A stretch of DNA of 7,542 bases, taken from Deltaproteobacteria bacterium. GTDB lineage: Bacteria > Desulfobacterota > UBA8473. Under the pieces are notes generated by a model, which saw only the letters and a list, made by a program, of their open reading frames with translations, ran no database searches and was not told where the DNA came from. The stretch spans positions 1-7,542 of the forward strand of contig JAUXHQ010000082.1 of assembly GCA_030621455.1 (NCBI GenBank). Direction: 5' to 3'. The first letter of the stretch is position 1, and the number at the start of each line of letters is the position of its first letter. The position numbers were made by a program, and so were the translations under genes. Positions 1 through 5,706 of this stretch are shown here, in pieces.

Positions 1-88
1 CTACCTTATCGCCCACTTTTACGTCCACTGCTAATACCTTTCCCACCATGGGAGCCGGAACAGGTATTCCTTTAGATTCATCAGCCAC
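1..88 (-). CDS. Biotinyl/lipoyl-domain carrier protein, N-terminal part (cut by window edge)
   Basis: Only the first 29 codons are present; the gene continues beyond position 1. Translation from the GTG at 88-86 gives MADESKGIPVPAPMVGKVLA followed by VDVKVGDKV. The P-x-P-x-x-G-K-V start and the V-K-x-G-D-x-V turn are the first two strands of the biotinyl/lipoyl hammerhead fold. The biotinylated Lys (normally in an E-A-M-K-M motif) would lie just outside the window. The start is supported by a GGAGGT site 9 nt upstream. With almost nothing before the domain, it resembles the small stand-alone biotin carriers (about 70 aa) of acyl-CoA decarboxylases such as the glutaconyl-CoA or methylmalonyl-CoA type, but a longer carrier or a lipoyl protein cannot be excluded. 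It lies 28 bp after the hydratase gene, so it is probably cotranscribed with it. Confidence 0.75.
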   Translation of the reverse strand, partial: MADESKGIPVPAPMVGKVLAVDVKVGDKV

Positions 89-97
89 TTGATTTTT

Positions 98-103
98 ACC
101 TCC
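98..103 (-). promoter_or_regulatory. Ribosome binding site for the biotin carrier gene
   Basis: GGAGGT on the minus strand, 9 nt before the GTG at 88-86. It decides this non-ATG start, because no in-frame ATG precedes the hammerhead domain. Confidence 0.7.
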
Positions 104-116
104 TTTTCTTGGTCTA

Positions 117-899
117 TTATCTTCCTACAAACTTGGGAGCTCTTTTCTCAACGAATGCAGTCATTCCCTCCTTCTGATCAGCCGTTGAAAAGACTACACC
201 AAGGGCATCGATATCCCTGTATACGCCCTCCGGATCGGGGGAATCGCACGCTTCCTCGAGAGCCTGTTTGGCCAACTTCAACGTTATGCTACTCATCGAT
301 CCAATCTTACGGGCCAATGTCTTAACCTCATCTAAAAAATTATCCGCTGGGAATACCCTGTTCACCAGTCCGATACTCTGCGCGGTCATTGCATCAATGG
401 GATCTCCTACGAAAACCAGCTCCTTTGCCATCCTCATCCCAACAGCTTTGGCCAGACGATACATGCCGCCTGCACCGGGGAACACCCCTATCTTTATCTC
501 AGGGACTCCAAACTTAGCCTTCTCCGACGCGAGGATAAAATCACAGGCCAGTGCCAGCTCACATCCCCCTCCAAAGGCCAGCCCATTTACCGCTGCGATG
601 ACCGGTTTCGGCATCCTCCCGAGAACCTCGAATGAATCGACGAGGTCCCTGGCCCATTCCCTGGCTCCGATGGAGTTAGCATCTTTAAGCTCTTTGATGT
701 CTGCGCCGGCAGCAAAAGCCCTGCCCTGACCGGTTACAATGACAACATTCACATCATCGTCCTGATTCAGGGCCTGTGCCGCTTCTCTCAGGTCCTTAGC
801 CACAGCTGCGTTGAGTGCATTTAGCGCATCAGGCCTATTGAGGGTGATAACCGCTATCCCATCTCCTTCTTTCGTAACTATTATATTCTTATATTCCAT
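117..899 (-). CDS. Enoyl-CoA hydratase (crotonase family)
   Basis: This 260-aa protein has the usual crotonase length and likely adds water across the 2,3 double bond of an enoyl-CoA made by the neighbouring dehydrogenase. The N-terminal strand contains I-T-L-N-R-P-D-A-L-N-A-L (18-29). The first oxyanion-hole segment is AFAAGADIKEL (61-71) and the second is the G-G-G stretch at 110-112. Both catalytic glutamates of true hydratases are present: Glu114 in GGGCELA and Glu134 in FGVPEIKIG, 20 residues apart as in rat crotonase (Glu144/Glu164). This argues against an isomerase-only or dehalogenase variant. The C-terminal end, VEKRAPKFVGR, is typical of the family. The ATG at 899 follows a purine-rich GAGGGAAGGG site. 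The gene is 166 bp from the dehydrogenase gene, with its own candidate promoter in that gap. The chain-length or branch preference of the substrate cannot be read from the sequence. Confidence 0.93.
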   Translation of the reverse strand: MEYKNIIVTKEGDGIAVITLNRPDALNALNAAVAKDLREAAQALNQDDDVNVVIVTGQGRAFAAGADIKELKDANSIGAREWARDLVDSFEVLGRMPKPVIAAVNGLAFGGGCELALACDFILASEKAKFGVPEIKIGVFPGAGGMYRLAKAVGMRMAKELVFVGDPIDAMTAQSIGLVNRVFPADNFLDEVKTLARKIGSMSSITLKLAKQALEEACDSPDPEGVYRDIDALGVVFSTADQKEGMTAFVEKRAPKFVGR

Positions 900-1014
900 A
901 ATACCCTTCCCTCAAAATTATTTAACATAATGAAATTTCGAAGAGAGTCCCCATTTTTGGCCCGGTTCATGATCATATAGCCCGAAGCAGAGCAAATCCT
1001 TTATAAACAAGCAA

Positions 1015-1044
1015 TTTTTAGCATATCCTATTCAGTATTGTCAA
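1015..1044 (-). promoter_or_regulatory. Candidate promoter for the enoyl-CoA hydratase and biotin carrier genes
   Basis: On the minus strand a perfect -35 TTGACA (1044-1039) is followed after 18 bp by TAAAAA (1020-1015) with an upstream TG (TGC-TAAAAA, extended -10). The architecture matches the promoter at 5188-5216. The predicted start near 1008 gives a leader of about 108 nt. No operator like the one at 5169-5186 is seen here. The call is from consensus matching only. Confidence 0.42.
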
Positions 1045-1065
1045 GGAGATTTTTAAAGGGATCCT

Positions 1066-2208
1066 TCAAATACCCAACTCTCGAGCTATAACGATCTGCT
1101 GGATCTCCGAGGTACCTTCTGTAATTGTCAAAAGTCTCGCATCACGCCAATACCGCTGAACAGGGTATTCCATCGTGTATCCATACCCGCCGTGGATCTG
1201 CATCGCCTCATTGGTAACCCTTTGGGCGACCTCACTGGTATAGAGCTTTACCATTGAGGCCTCCTTCATACACTTTTTTCCCTGGTCAAACAACCACGAG
1301 GCCCTGTATGTTAACCATGTGGCCGCCTCAATCTCCATAGCCATCCTTGCCAATTTGAATTTGGTTGCCTGGAAGTCCTTTATGGGTTTGCCGAATTGAA
1401 TACGTTCTCCGGCGTATTTAGTCGAGGCCTCAAAGGCCGCCTTTGCAACGCCTAAACACCTTCCACCATACGAAATCCTTCCGCTCATGAGTGAGGCCAC
1501 CAGGTAGGAAAACCCCTTTCCTTCCTTTCCCACCAACTTCTCTTCAGAAACCCTGCAATTCTCGAAGAGCAACTCCGCAGTATCAGCCGACCGGTGCCCC
1601 ACCTTCTTCAATTTCCTGGTAACAGAGAAACCCGGTGTATCTCTGTCCACGATGAAGACACTCACGCCGCCGCTCGCCCCCTTGGCTTTATCCGTGTATG
1701 CAGCTACACAGGTAAAGTCCGAGATACTCCCATTAGTGATAAAAGTTTTCGTCCCATTTATCACATAATGGCCCCCATCTTTTACTGCTGTTGTCTGTAT
1801 TGATGCTGCATCAGAACCGGCATTCGGCTCAGTAAGGCCGAAAGCTGATATCTTATCACCTTTGATAGCCGGGACAAGATACTCTTGCTTCTGTTCCTCT
1901 GTCCCATGTTCAAGTATAATAGAGGTACCAAGACTGGCCTGAACCTGGAACCCGGAACTTATCCCGGAGCAGACCCGCCCAAGTTCTTCTAAAAAAATGT
2001 TTTCGGTGACCTTATCGGTCCCTGCAGCCCCATACTTCTCCGGATACCTAACGCACAAGAAACCGAGCTTCCCCGCTTTGGGGATTAACTCGACCGGATA
2101 GACTTCAGTCTCTTCCGCCTCTTCAACCAGTGGTCCTATCTCATTCTCAGCGAAACTCCTTATCGCTTCCCTAAATATCCTCTGCTCCTCGGTAAATTCA
2201 AAATCCAT
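1066..2208 (-). CDS. Acyl-CoA dehydrogenase, FAD-dependent
   Basis: This 380-aa protein has the standard length for the short/branched-chain acyl-CoA dehydrogenase family. It oxidises an acyl-CoA to the 2,3-enoyl-CoA and passes electrons to an electron-transfer flavoprotein, which is not encoded in the window. The N-terminal helical domain begins FEFTEEQ. The middle domain carries the first family signature, GLTEPNAGSD (124-133), and the ITNGS segment. The C-terminal domain has the FAD-contacting ERIQFGKPI (268-276), the second signature beginning QIHGGYGY (337-344), and TEGTSEIQ. Glu364 in that last motif is the catalytic base position (MCAD Glu376), so the enzyme looks active. The closing IARELGI is normal. 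Substrate class (straight, branched, aryl-substituted or dicarboxylic) is not decidable by eye. The start at 2208 has AAGGAG 11 nt upstream, a rather long spacing. The gene lies 149 bp downstream of the thiolase gene, with a large inverted repeat between them. Confidence 0.95.
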   Translation of the reverse strand: MDFEFTEEQRIFREAIRSFAENEIGPLVEEAEETEVYPVELIPKAGKLGFLCVRYPEKYGAAGTDKVTENIFLEELGRVCSGISSGFQVQASLGTSIILEHGTEEQKQEYLVPAIKGDKISAFGLTEPNAGSDAASIQTTAVKDGGHYVINGTKTFITNGSISDFTCVAAYTDKAKGASGGVSVFIVDRDTPGFSVTRKLKKVGHRSADTAELLFENCRVSEEKLVGKEGKGFSYLVASLMSGRISYGGRCLGVAKAAFEASTKYAGERIQFGKPIKDFQATKFKLARMAMEIEAATWLTYRASWLFDQGKKCMKEASMVKLYTSEVAQRVTNEAMQIHGGYGYTMEYPVQRYWRDARLLTITEGTSEIQQIVIARELGI

Positions 2209-2258
2209 CCTTCTTCAATCTCCTTCCCAAGAGGCTGTTGAAAAAATAGCCAAGAAAA

Positions 2259-2332
2259 GGTCTCAAGGACTGTTTGTGAACGACATTGCTGATTCTTGTG
2301 AGATGCGATCAAAATAAACATTCCTTGAGACC
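2259..2332. repeat. Long imperfect inverted repeat (17-nt arms) between thiolase and dehydrogenase genes
   Basis: The left arm 2259-2275 (GGTCTCAAGGACTGTTT) and right arm 2316-2332 (AAACATTCCTTGAGACC) are reverse complements except for one base (2270 versus 2321), and enclose 40 nt. Read on the minus strand, the second arm is followed by TTTTCTT and, slightly further on, a six-T run. The structure therefore could act as a partial terminator or an mRNA stabiliser/processing hairpin inside unit 2. A smaller hairpin follows at 2233-2251 (GGCTGTT/AATAGCC, one wobble on the plus strand). The neighbouring GGCTGTTGAAAAA string looks like an insertion-sequence or MITE end, so a relic of a mobile repeat is the alternative. 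Confidence 0.65.
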
Positions 2333-2357
2333 GGGATTCGGATTCTTCAAATACGTC

Positions 2358-3539
2358 CTAACCCGTACTGTTACCGTATACCATAACACAGGAAACCGAA
2401 GGATGACCCCCAAGGGTGTGCGCCAACCCTCTTTCCGCATTCTTTAACTGGCGTTTACCAGCCTTTCCCTGGAGTTGTTTATATATCTCATAAGACATCC
2501 TCAAACCACTGGCCCCAACAGGATGGCCGAAGCACTTTAGCCCGCCGTCGGTGTTGACCGGAAGCTCTCCGTCAAGGGCAAATGTGCCTGCATCAACATC
2601 CTCTTTTGCTTTCCCTTTGGGGCTGAAACCCAAATCCTCGTAGATAATGAGTTCCGTAATAGTAAAACAATCATGAACTACAGCAAGGTCTATCTCTTTA
2701 CGAGGGTCCTTTATTCCTGCCTGCTCATAAGCCTGACGAGAAGCGTTCTTCGTAACGTCAAAGCCCGTCCAGTCAAAATGCGGCTGGAAATGGGGCATCA
2801 TATTATTCTGAGATAGTCCCATCCCCTTTATATAGATCGGATCATCTCTATACTTTTTGGCAAGCTCAGCCCTCGTTATAATCGCTACCGCTGCTCCGTC
2901 ACTATTACCACAGCAATCGAATAAACCGAGAGGCCACGCAATTATCGGAGCCTTCAACGCCTGATCGAGTGTTATCTCCCTCTGAAAATGGGCCTTTGGA
3001 TGCATGCTCCCATTCTTGTGGTTTTTAACCGCAATCTTAGCCAAAGTCTCTTTCCCTTGCTCGGGGCTTAGACCATACTTATGAAAATACCTGGTGGCAA
3101 TAAAGGCAAAACTACTGGGGGCGGTTCTTCGCATCTCCAGCGTAGGGTGCATCCCCCTTCCAACACCCAACCCGGGGAAGCCCGTATCCTTGAGCTTCTC
3201 AAATCCGACTGCAATCGCAATATCATACATGCCGCATGCAACGGCAAAAGATGCATTTCTCAAGGCCTCATGCCCGGTAGCACACCAGTTTTCCACCCTT
3301 GTTATGGGAATCCCCTGAAGTTTAAGCGGTTCAGCCAGGGCAAGCCCCCCCATTCCTATCCAGTGGGCGCTCACCGTTCCAAGCCAGCCTGCTTGAATGT
3401 CTTTCGGTCCGATGCCGGCGTCCTCATAGGCTTCATAAGCGGCCTCTATTATCATATCCTCTGGGCTCTTGTCCCAGTTTTCACCAAACTTGCAGCACCC
3501 CATGCCGATTATGGCAACCTTATCCCTAATACTTTCCAT
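2358..3539 (-). CDS. Thiolase, SCPx/lipid-transfer-protein type
   Basis: This 393-aa protein belongs to the SCPx-like thiolases, which cleave a 3-oxoacyl-CoA with CoA or run in reverse. The nucleophile is Cys86 in VENWCATGHEALR, where other members have C-A-S-G. His289 in VVHDCFTITEL and His339 in CFGHPVGASGLR are the two catalytic histidines, so this looks like a working thiolase. This contrasts with the Ltp2-type retro-aldolases of steroid side-chain breakdown, where, as I recall, tyrosines serve as the catalytic residues. The C-terminal Cys motif of classical thiolases is absent (LAHTLGGHPSVS), as is usual in this subfamily. SCPx-type thiolases commonly need a DUF35 partner, as in benzoylsuccinyl-CoA thiolase BbsAB and the archaeal thiolase/DUF35/HMGCS complex. 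Here that domain is on the gene immediately upstream, 12 bp away, which supports a complex. The SD GGAGGAG (3551-3545) starts right after the upstream stop codon, so translation is probably coupled. Confidence 0.93.
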   Translation of the reverse strand: MESIRDKVAIIGMGCCKFGENWDKSPEDMIIEAAYEAYEDAGIGPKDIQAGWLGTVSAHWIGMGGLALAEPLKLQGIPITRVENWCATGHEALRNASFAVACGMYDIAIAVGFEKLKDTGFPGLGVGRGMHPTLEMRRTAPSSFAFIATRYFHKYGLSPEQGKETLAKIAVKNHKNGSMHPKAHFQREITLDQALKAPIIAWPLGLFDCCGNSDGAAVAIITRAELAKKYRDDPIYIKGMGLSQNNMMPHFQPHFDWTGFDVTKNASRQAYEQAGIKDPRKEIDLAVVHDCFTITELIIYEDLGFSPKGKAKEDVDAGTFALDGELPVNTDGGLKCFGHPVGASGLRMSYEIYKQLQGKAGKRQLKNAERGLAHTLGGHPSVSCVMVYGNSTG

Positions 3540-3544
3540 TCCGT

Positions 3545-3551
3545 CTCCTCC
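3545..3551 (-). promoter_or_regulatory. Ribosome binding site of the thiolase gene, abutting the upstream stop codon
   Basis: GGAGGAG on the minus strand directly follows the TAA (3554-3552) of the HMGCS/DUF35 gene and lies 5 nt from the thiolase ATG. The arrangement favours translational coupling and similar amounts of the two proteins. Confidence 0.75.
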
Positions 3552-4967
3552 TTATCTTACCGGCCTGCACTTCCAAAAGTAGTTGTAGAAACCCCCTTCT
3601 CTGTGAAACCTCCTGAAAGTCATCTCAACCGGCATCCCAACCTTGACTTCTTCCGGGTTACAATCGGTCATCAGACAATAGAGTCTTGCCCCTCCTTCCT
3701 CTGATTCGACGATTGTCTGAACAGTTGGTGGTTCCACACCACCCGCAAGACTATCCAGGGAATAAGTATATACCTTACCTTTCTTATCGGAAAGCCTCAC
3801 CTCTTCAAACTCATCCCGAGATTGACAGTTAAAGCACACCCTCTGAATAGGGAAAGAGACAAGTCCGCATTTCTTACATTTGCTGCCGTGCCCCCTCAAT
3901 GACCAGTTCTGTGTCCTCCACATTACCGACGCCGATGGGAAGAGCTTTATGAACTCTTGCGGCAAAGGCACAAGGTCCCGGAACGCCAGGTACTTCGGAT
4001 AGGTAGACAACATCATCTTCAATCCGATAGAATCCTTGACGCTTCGCTTCTCCTTAACACCTTCTATCGCATCTGTTACCTGCAGTATGAAAGCATCACT
4101 CCCATCTCCATAGCTGGCCAAGAGGATCTTGTCGCCAGGTTTCGCCTCTTCTAATGCCGATATGAGGAGAATCAAAGGCTGGGCCGCCCCCAGGTTGCCA
4201 ATGGTTGAAATCAGAGGATCCTGAACCTGGGTTTTGGTATCAAACCCCAGGGCCCTCGCCAGTCCGACGTAGCTCCGTGCATCAGGGCTGCATAAGACCA
4301 CCTTAGCAATATCCTTGGGGGTCAACCCCTGTCTCTTCATAATTCCGGATATTGCCGCTTTCATATTTTTTGTATAACCATTAGTCAATACCCACCGATC
4401 TTCCCAGGAACGAACGAAAGTGTCCTGGTCTGTTCTCCAAACATCGGTAATATCGTCAGAAACAGAATACGCATCTTCGATAGTCGCTATGACGTCCGAA
4501 TCTCCTACCAGAACGGCTGCAGCGCCATCTCCAAAAATCTGCTCATCTACGGAGCGAGGAGTCCCCAGCCTGCAGTCAGCACTGGTTACTACAACATTAT
4601 TCCTGTCCCCACTCTTGACAGCATTTAACGCCGACCTGAAAGCAGAAGTCCCTGACCTTAGGGAATTTCCGAAATCACTCGTCCAGATTTCTTTGGACAA
4701 ATCTGCAACCGTAGCCATTATGGACGAACAGCACTTCTCCTTGTATGGGGATGTAGTGGAGGCAAAGAATAACCCGCCAACCCCCTCACTGTCTTCTCCA
4801 TCAACGCAGTTCAAGAGAGCCTCTACGGCCATGGTCAGGCTGTCTTGATCATAGTTGGCCACACTCCTCTCTCCACCTATGGAACGCGTACCCCATGCAC
4901 TGGAGATCAGATCCCTATTCAGTCTGACAACAGGTATATAAGCCCCATACGATTTAATTCCAACCAT
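3552..4967 (-). CDS. HMG-CoA-synthase-like protein fused to a C-terminal Zn-ribbon/OB-fold (DUF35) domain; synthase catalytic residues missing
   Basis: This 471-aa protein has two parts. Residues 1 to about 300 follow the HMGCS/KAS III thiolase fold: GIKSYGAYIP at the start, FGDGAAAVLVGD (145-156), IGNLGAAQPL (256-265) and YGDGSDAFI (286-294). Residues about 325-471 are DUF35: a zinc ribbon with C364-x2-C367 and C378-x2-C381, then an OB fold. Hand alignment to archaeal HMGCS puts Leu103 at the nucleophilic Cys (segment DFGNSLRSGT), Cys226 at the His (VLCSPDA) and Thr71 at the Glu (ASTTSPY); only Asn258 remains. It is therefore unlikely to make HMG-CoA. A role as scaffold and CoA-channelling partner of the next-door thiolase fits the known thiolase/DUF35/HMGCS complexes; a different chemistry using Cys226 is possible. 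It is the first gene after the operator-controlled promoter. The start has a perfect AAGGAGGT 5 nt upstream. Confidence 0.88.
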   Translation of the reverse strand: MVGIKSYGAYIPVVRLNRDLISSAWGTRSIGGERSVANYDQDSLTMAVEALLNCVDGEDSEGVGGLFFASTTSPYKEKCCSSIMATVADLSKEIWTSDFGNSLRSGTSAFRSALNAVKSGDRNNVVVTSADCRLGTPRSVDEQIFGDGAAAVLVGDSDVIATIEDAYSVSDDITDVWRTDQDTFVRSWEDRWVLTNGYTKNMKAAISGIMKRQGLTPKDIAKVVLCSPDARSYVGLARALGFDTKTQVQDPLISTIGNLGAAQPLILLISALEEAKPGDKILLASYGDGSDAFILQVTDAIEGVKEKRSVKDSIGLKMMLSTYPKYLAFRDLVPLPQEFIKLFPSASVMWRTQNWSLRGHGSKCKKCGLVSFPIQRVCFNCQSRDEFEEVRLSDKKGKVYTYSLDSLAGGVEPPTVQTIVESEEGGARLYCLMTDCNPEEVKVGMPVEMTFRRFHREGGFYNYFWKCRPVR

Positions 4968-4972
4968 AAATT

Positions 4973-4980
4973 ACCTCCTT
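4973..4980 (-). promoter_or_regulatory. Strong ribosome binding site of the HMGCS/DUF35 gene
   Basis: AAGGAGGT on the minus strand, 5 nt before the ATG at 4967-4965. It is the best SD in the window. It fixes the start and argues against the overlapping upstream reading frame that begins within the operator. Confidence 0.8.
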
Positions 4981-5168
4981 GACATAGTAAACAATCCTTG
5001 GTTCACAAATGAATAAATTAACCCCAATTGTCTTTGAAAGCGGATACAAGAAGGGGAAAAAGCGTTTTCCCAAAAAATGGAAACGGTAATGAGAACCGCC
5101 AACCGCATCGACACTGTGGGAAGGAGAGGGTTCCTCCGAACCGGAACGTATCATGGATAAGAGGAATA

Positions 5169-5186
5169 TGAATGAACATTCATTCA
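5169..5186. promoter_or_regulatory. FadR-type (TetR family) palindromic operator
   Basis: TGAATGAACATTCATTCA is a perfect 8-2-8 palindrome. As I recall it, the consensus for the Bacillus subtilis TetR-family FadR (YsiA), an acyl-CoA-released repressor of beta-oxidation genes, is TGAATGAMTANTCATTCA; this site differs from it at one position. It begins 1 nt downstream of the -10 box and covers the predicted transcription start, the position expected for a repressor. The regulator itself is not encoded in the window. Confidence 0.72.
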
Positions 5187-5187
5187 A

Positions 5188-5216
5188 TTTTTAACACATG
5201 TAACGGGGGTTGTCAA
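5188..5216 (-). promoter_or_regulatory. Promoter of unit 2 (HMGCS/DUF35 gene onward)
   Basis: On the minus strand, perfect -35 TTGACA (5216-5211), 17-bp spacer, then TAAAAA (5193-5188) with upstream TG (TGT-TAAAAA, extended -10). The predicted start is near 5181, inside the FadR-like palindrome. It lies in the gap after the mutase pair, so unit 2 can be transcribed independently. Confidence 0.68.
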
Positions 5217-5304
5217 GGGTTTTGTGATTGCCCGCCAACTAGAACGTCTCAGCCGGGAATGACCCTTTTCTATACAAGACTTAATATCTGGGAACCCCAA
5301 ACCT

Positions 5305-5706
5305 CTATCCGCTCTCAGAACACAAATCCCGCACACATTGCACAACTTCCTCCATTGTCGTACCGTATATAAAAACCCGCTTCACACCTGCTGCTTCCAA
5401 TCCCGAAGCATCTTCTCTGGGGATTACTCCCCCAACTATTACCGGAACGTTTTGCAGCTTATTTTCAGTCATAAGTTTAAGTACAAGCGGCACAAGCGTC
5501 AAATGTTCGCCACAGTGGCAACTTATCCCGATCAGGTGCACATCTTCCTGCACCGCAGATTTTACAATATTCTCCGGGGTTTGAAAGCTACCCAAATAAA
5601 CCACTTCTATCCCGGCATCCTTTAAAGCGCTGGCTACAAGCATTGCGCCTCTTTCGTGCGAATCGAGACCTATTTTTGTAATAATTGCTTTAATTCTTTC
5701 AGTCAT
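5305..5706 (-). CDS. Cobalamin-binding small subunit of the acyl-CoA mutase
   Basis: This 133-aa protein is the length of the stand-alone B12 subunits of isobutyryl-CoA and 2-hydroxyisobutyryl-CoA mutases. It is a Rossmann-like B12-binding domain for the base-off/His-on mode: Asp15-x-His17-x-x-Gly20 (GLDSHERGA) supplies the lower cobalt ligand His17, QTPENIV (42-48) is the usual following segment, and Gly92-Gly93 (IVGGVIPRED) closes the nucleotide-loop pocket. The middle motif is unusual. Relatives have G-L-S-x-L-S-G, but here it is GISCHCGEH (60-68), with His64 for Leu and Cys63 and Cys65 flanking it. The start overlaps the end of the catalytic subunit gene by 8 bp (ATGACTGA), and a GAGGAGGGGG site lies upstream, so the two subunits are probably made together. 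No clear terminator follows before the unit 2 promoter. Confidence 0.95.
   Translation of the reverse strand: MTERIKAIITKIGLDSHERGAMLVASALKDAGIEVVYLGSFQTPENIVKSAVQEDVHLIGISCHCGEHLTLVPLVLKLMTENKLQNVPVIVGGVIPREDASGLEAAGVKRVFIYGTTMEEVVQCVRDLCSESG

Larger units (their letters stand above)
4968..5187 (-). other. Untranslated leader of unit 2 with possible alternative hairpins
   Basis: About 210 nt separate the predicted transcription start (near 5181) from the HMGCS/DUF35 start codon, and no convincing gene lies there. A clean hairpin GGGAAAA/TTTTCCC (5054-5060 and 5065-5071, 4-nt loop) occurs. Its right arm can instead pair with GGAAAC at 5079-5084, giving two mutually exclusive stems. A second small stem, GGTTC/GAACC with a 4-nt loop, lies at 5130-5143. 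No known riboswitch class was recognised; in particular, no cobalamin box was found. Confidence 0.35.

Noticed and set aside
268..729. 153-aa plus-strand frame antisense to the hydratase
   Set aside because: The minus strand encodes a full crotonase with both catalytic glutamates; the plus frame is its shadow with no domain features.
2231..2350. Intact insertion sequence between thiolase and dehydrogenase genes
   Set aside because: The gap is only 149 bp, with no transposase frame; at most it is a miniature element or relic.
3081..3704. 207-aa plus-strand frame opposite the thiolase and the end of the HMGCS/DUF35 gene
   Set aside because: It spans two well-supported antisense genes and their junction and has no family features or ribosome site.
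4954..5187. 77-aa minus-strand reading frame between the operator and the HMGCS/DUF35 gene
   Set aside because: It begins inside the FadR-like palindrome, upstream of or at the predicted transcription start, has no SD, overlaps the well-supported next start and shows no recognisable domain.
4968..5304. Cobalamin riboswitch in the leader near a B12-dependent enzyme
   Set aside because: No B12-box or other conserved riboswitch core was found by eye, and the B12 enzyme genes lie upstream, not downstream, of this leader.
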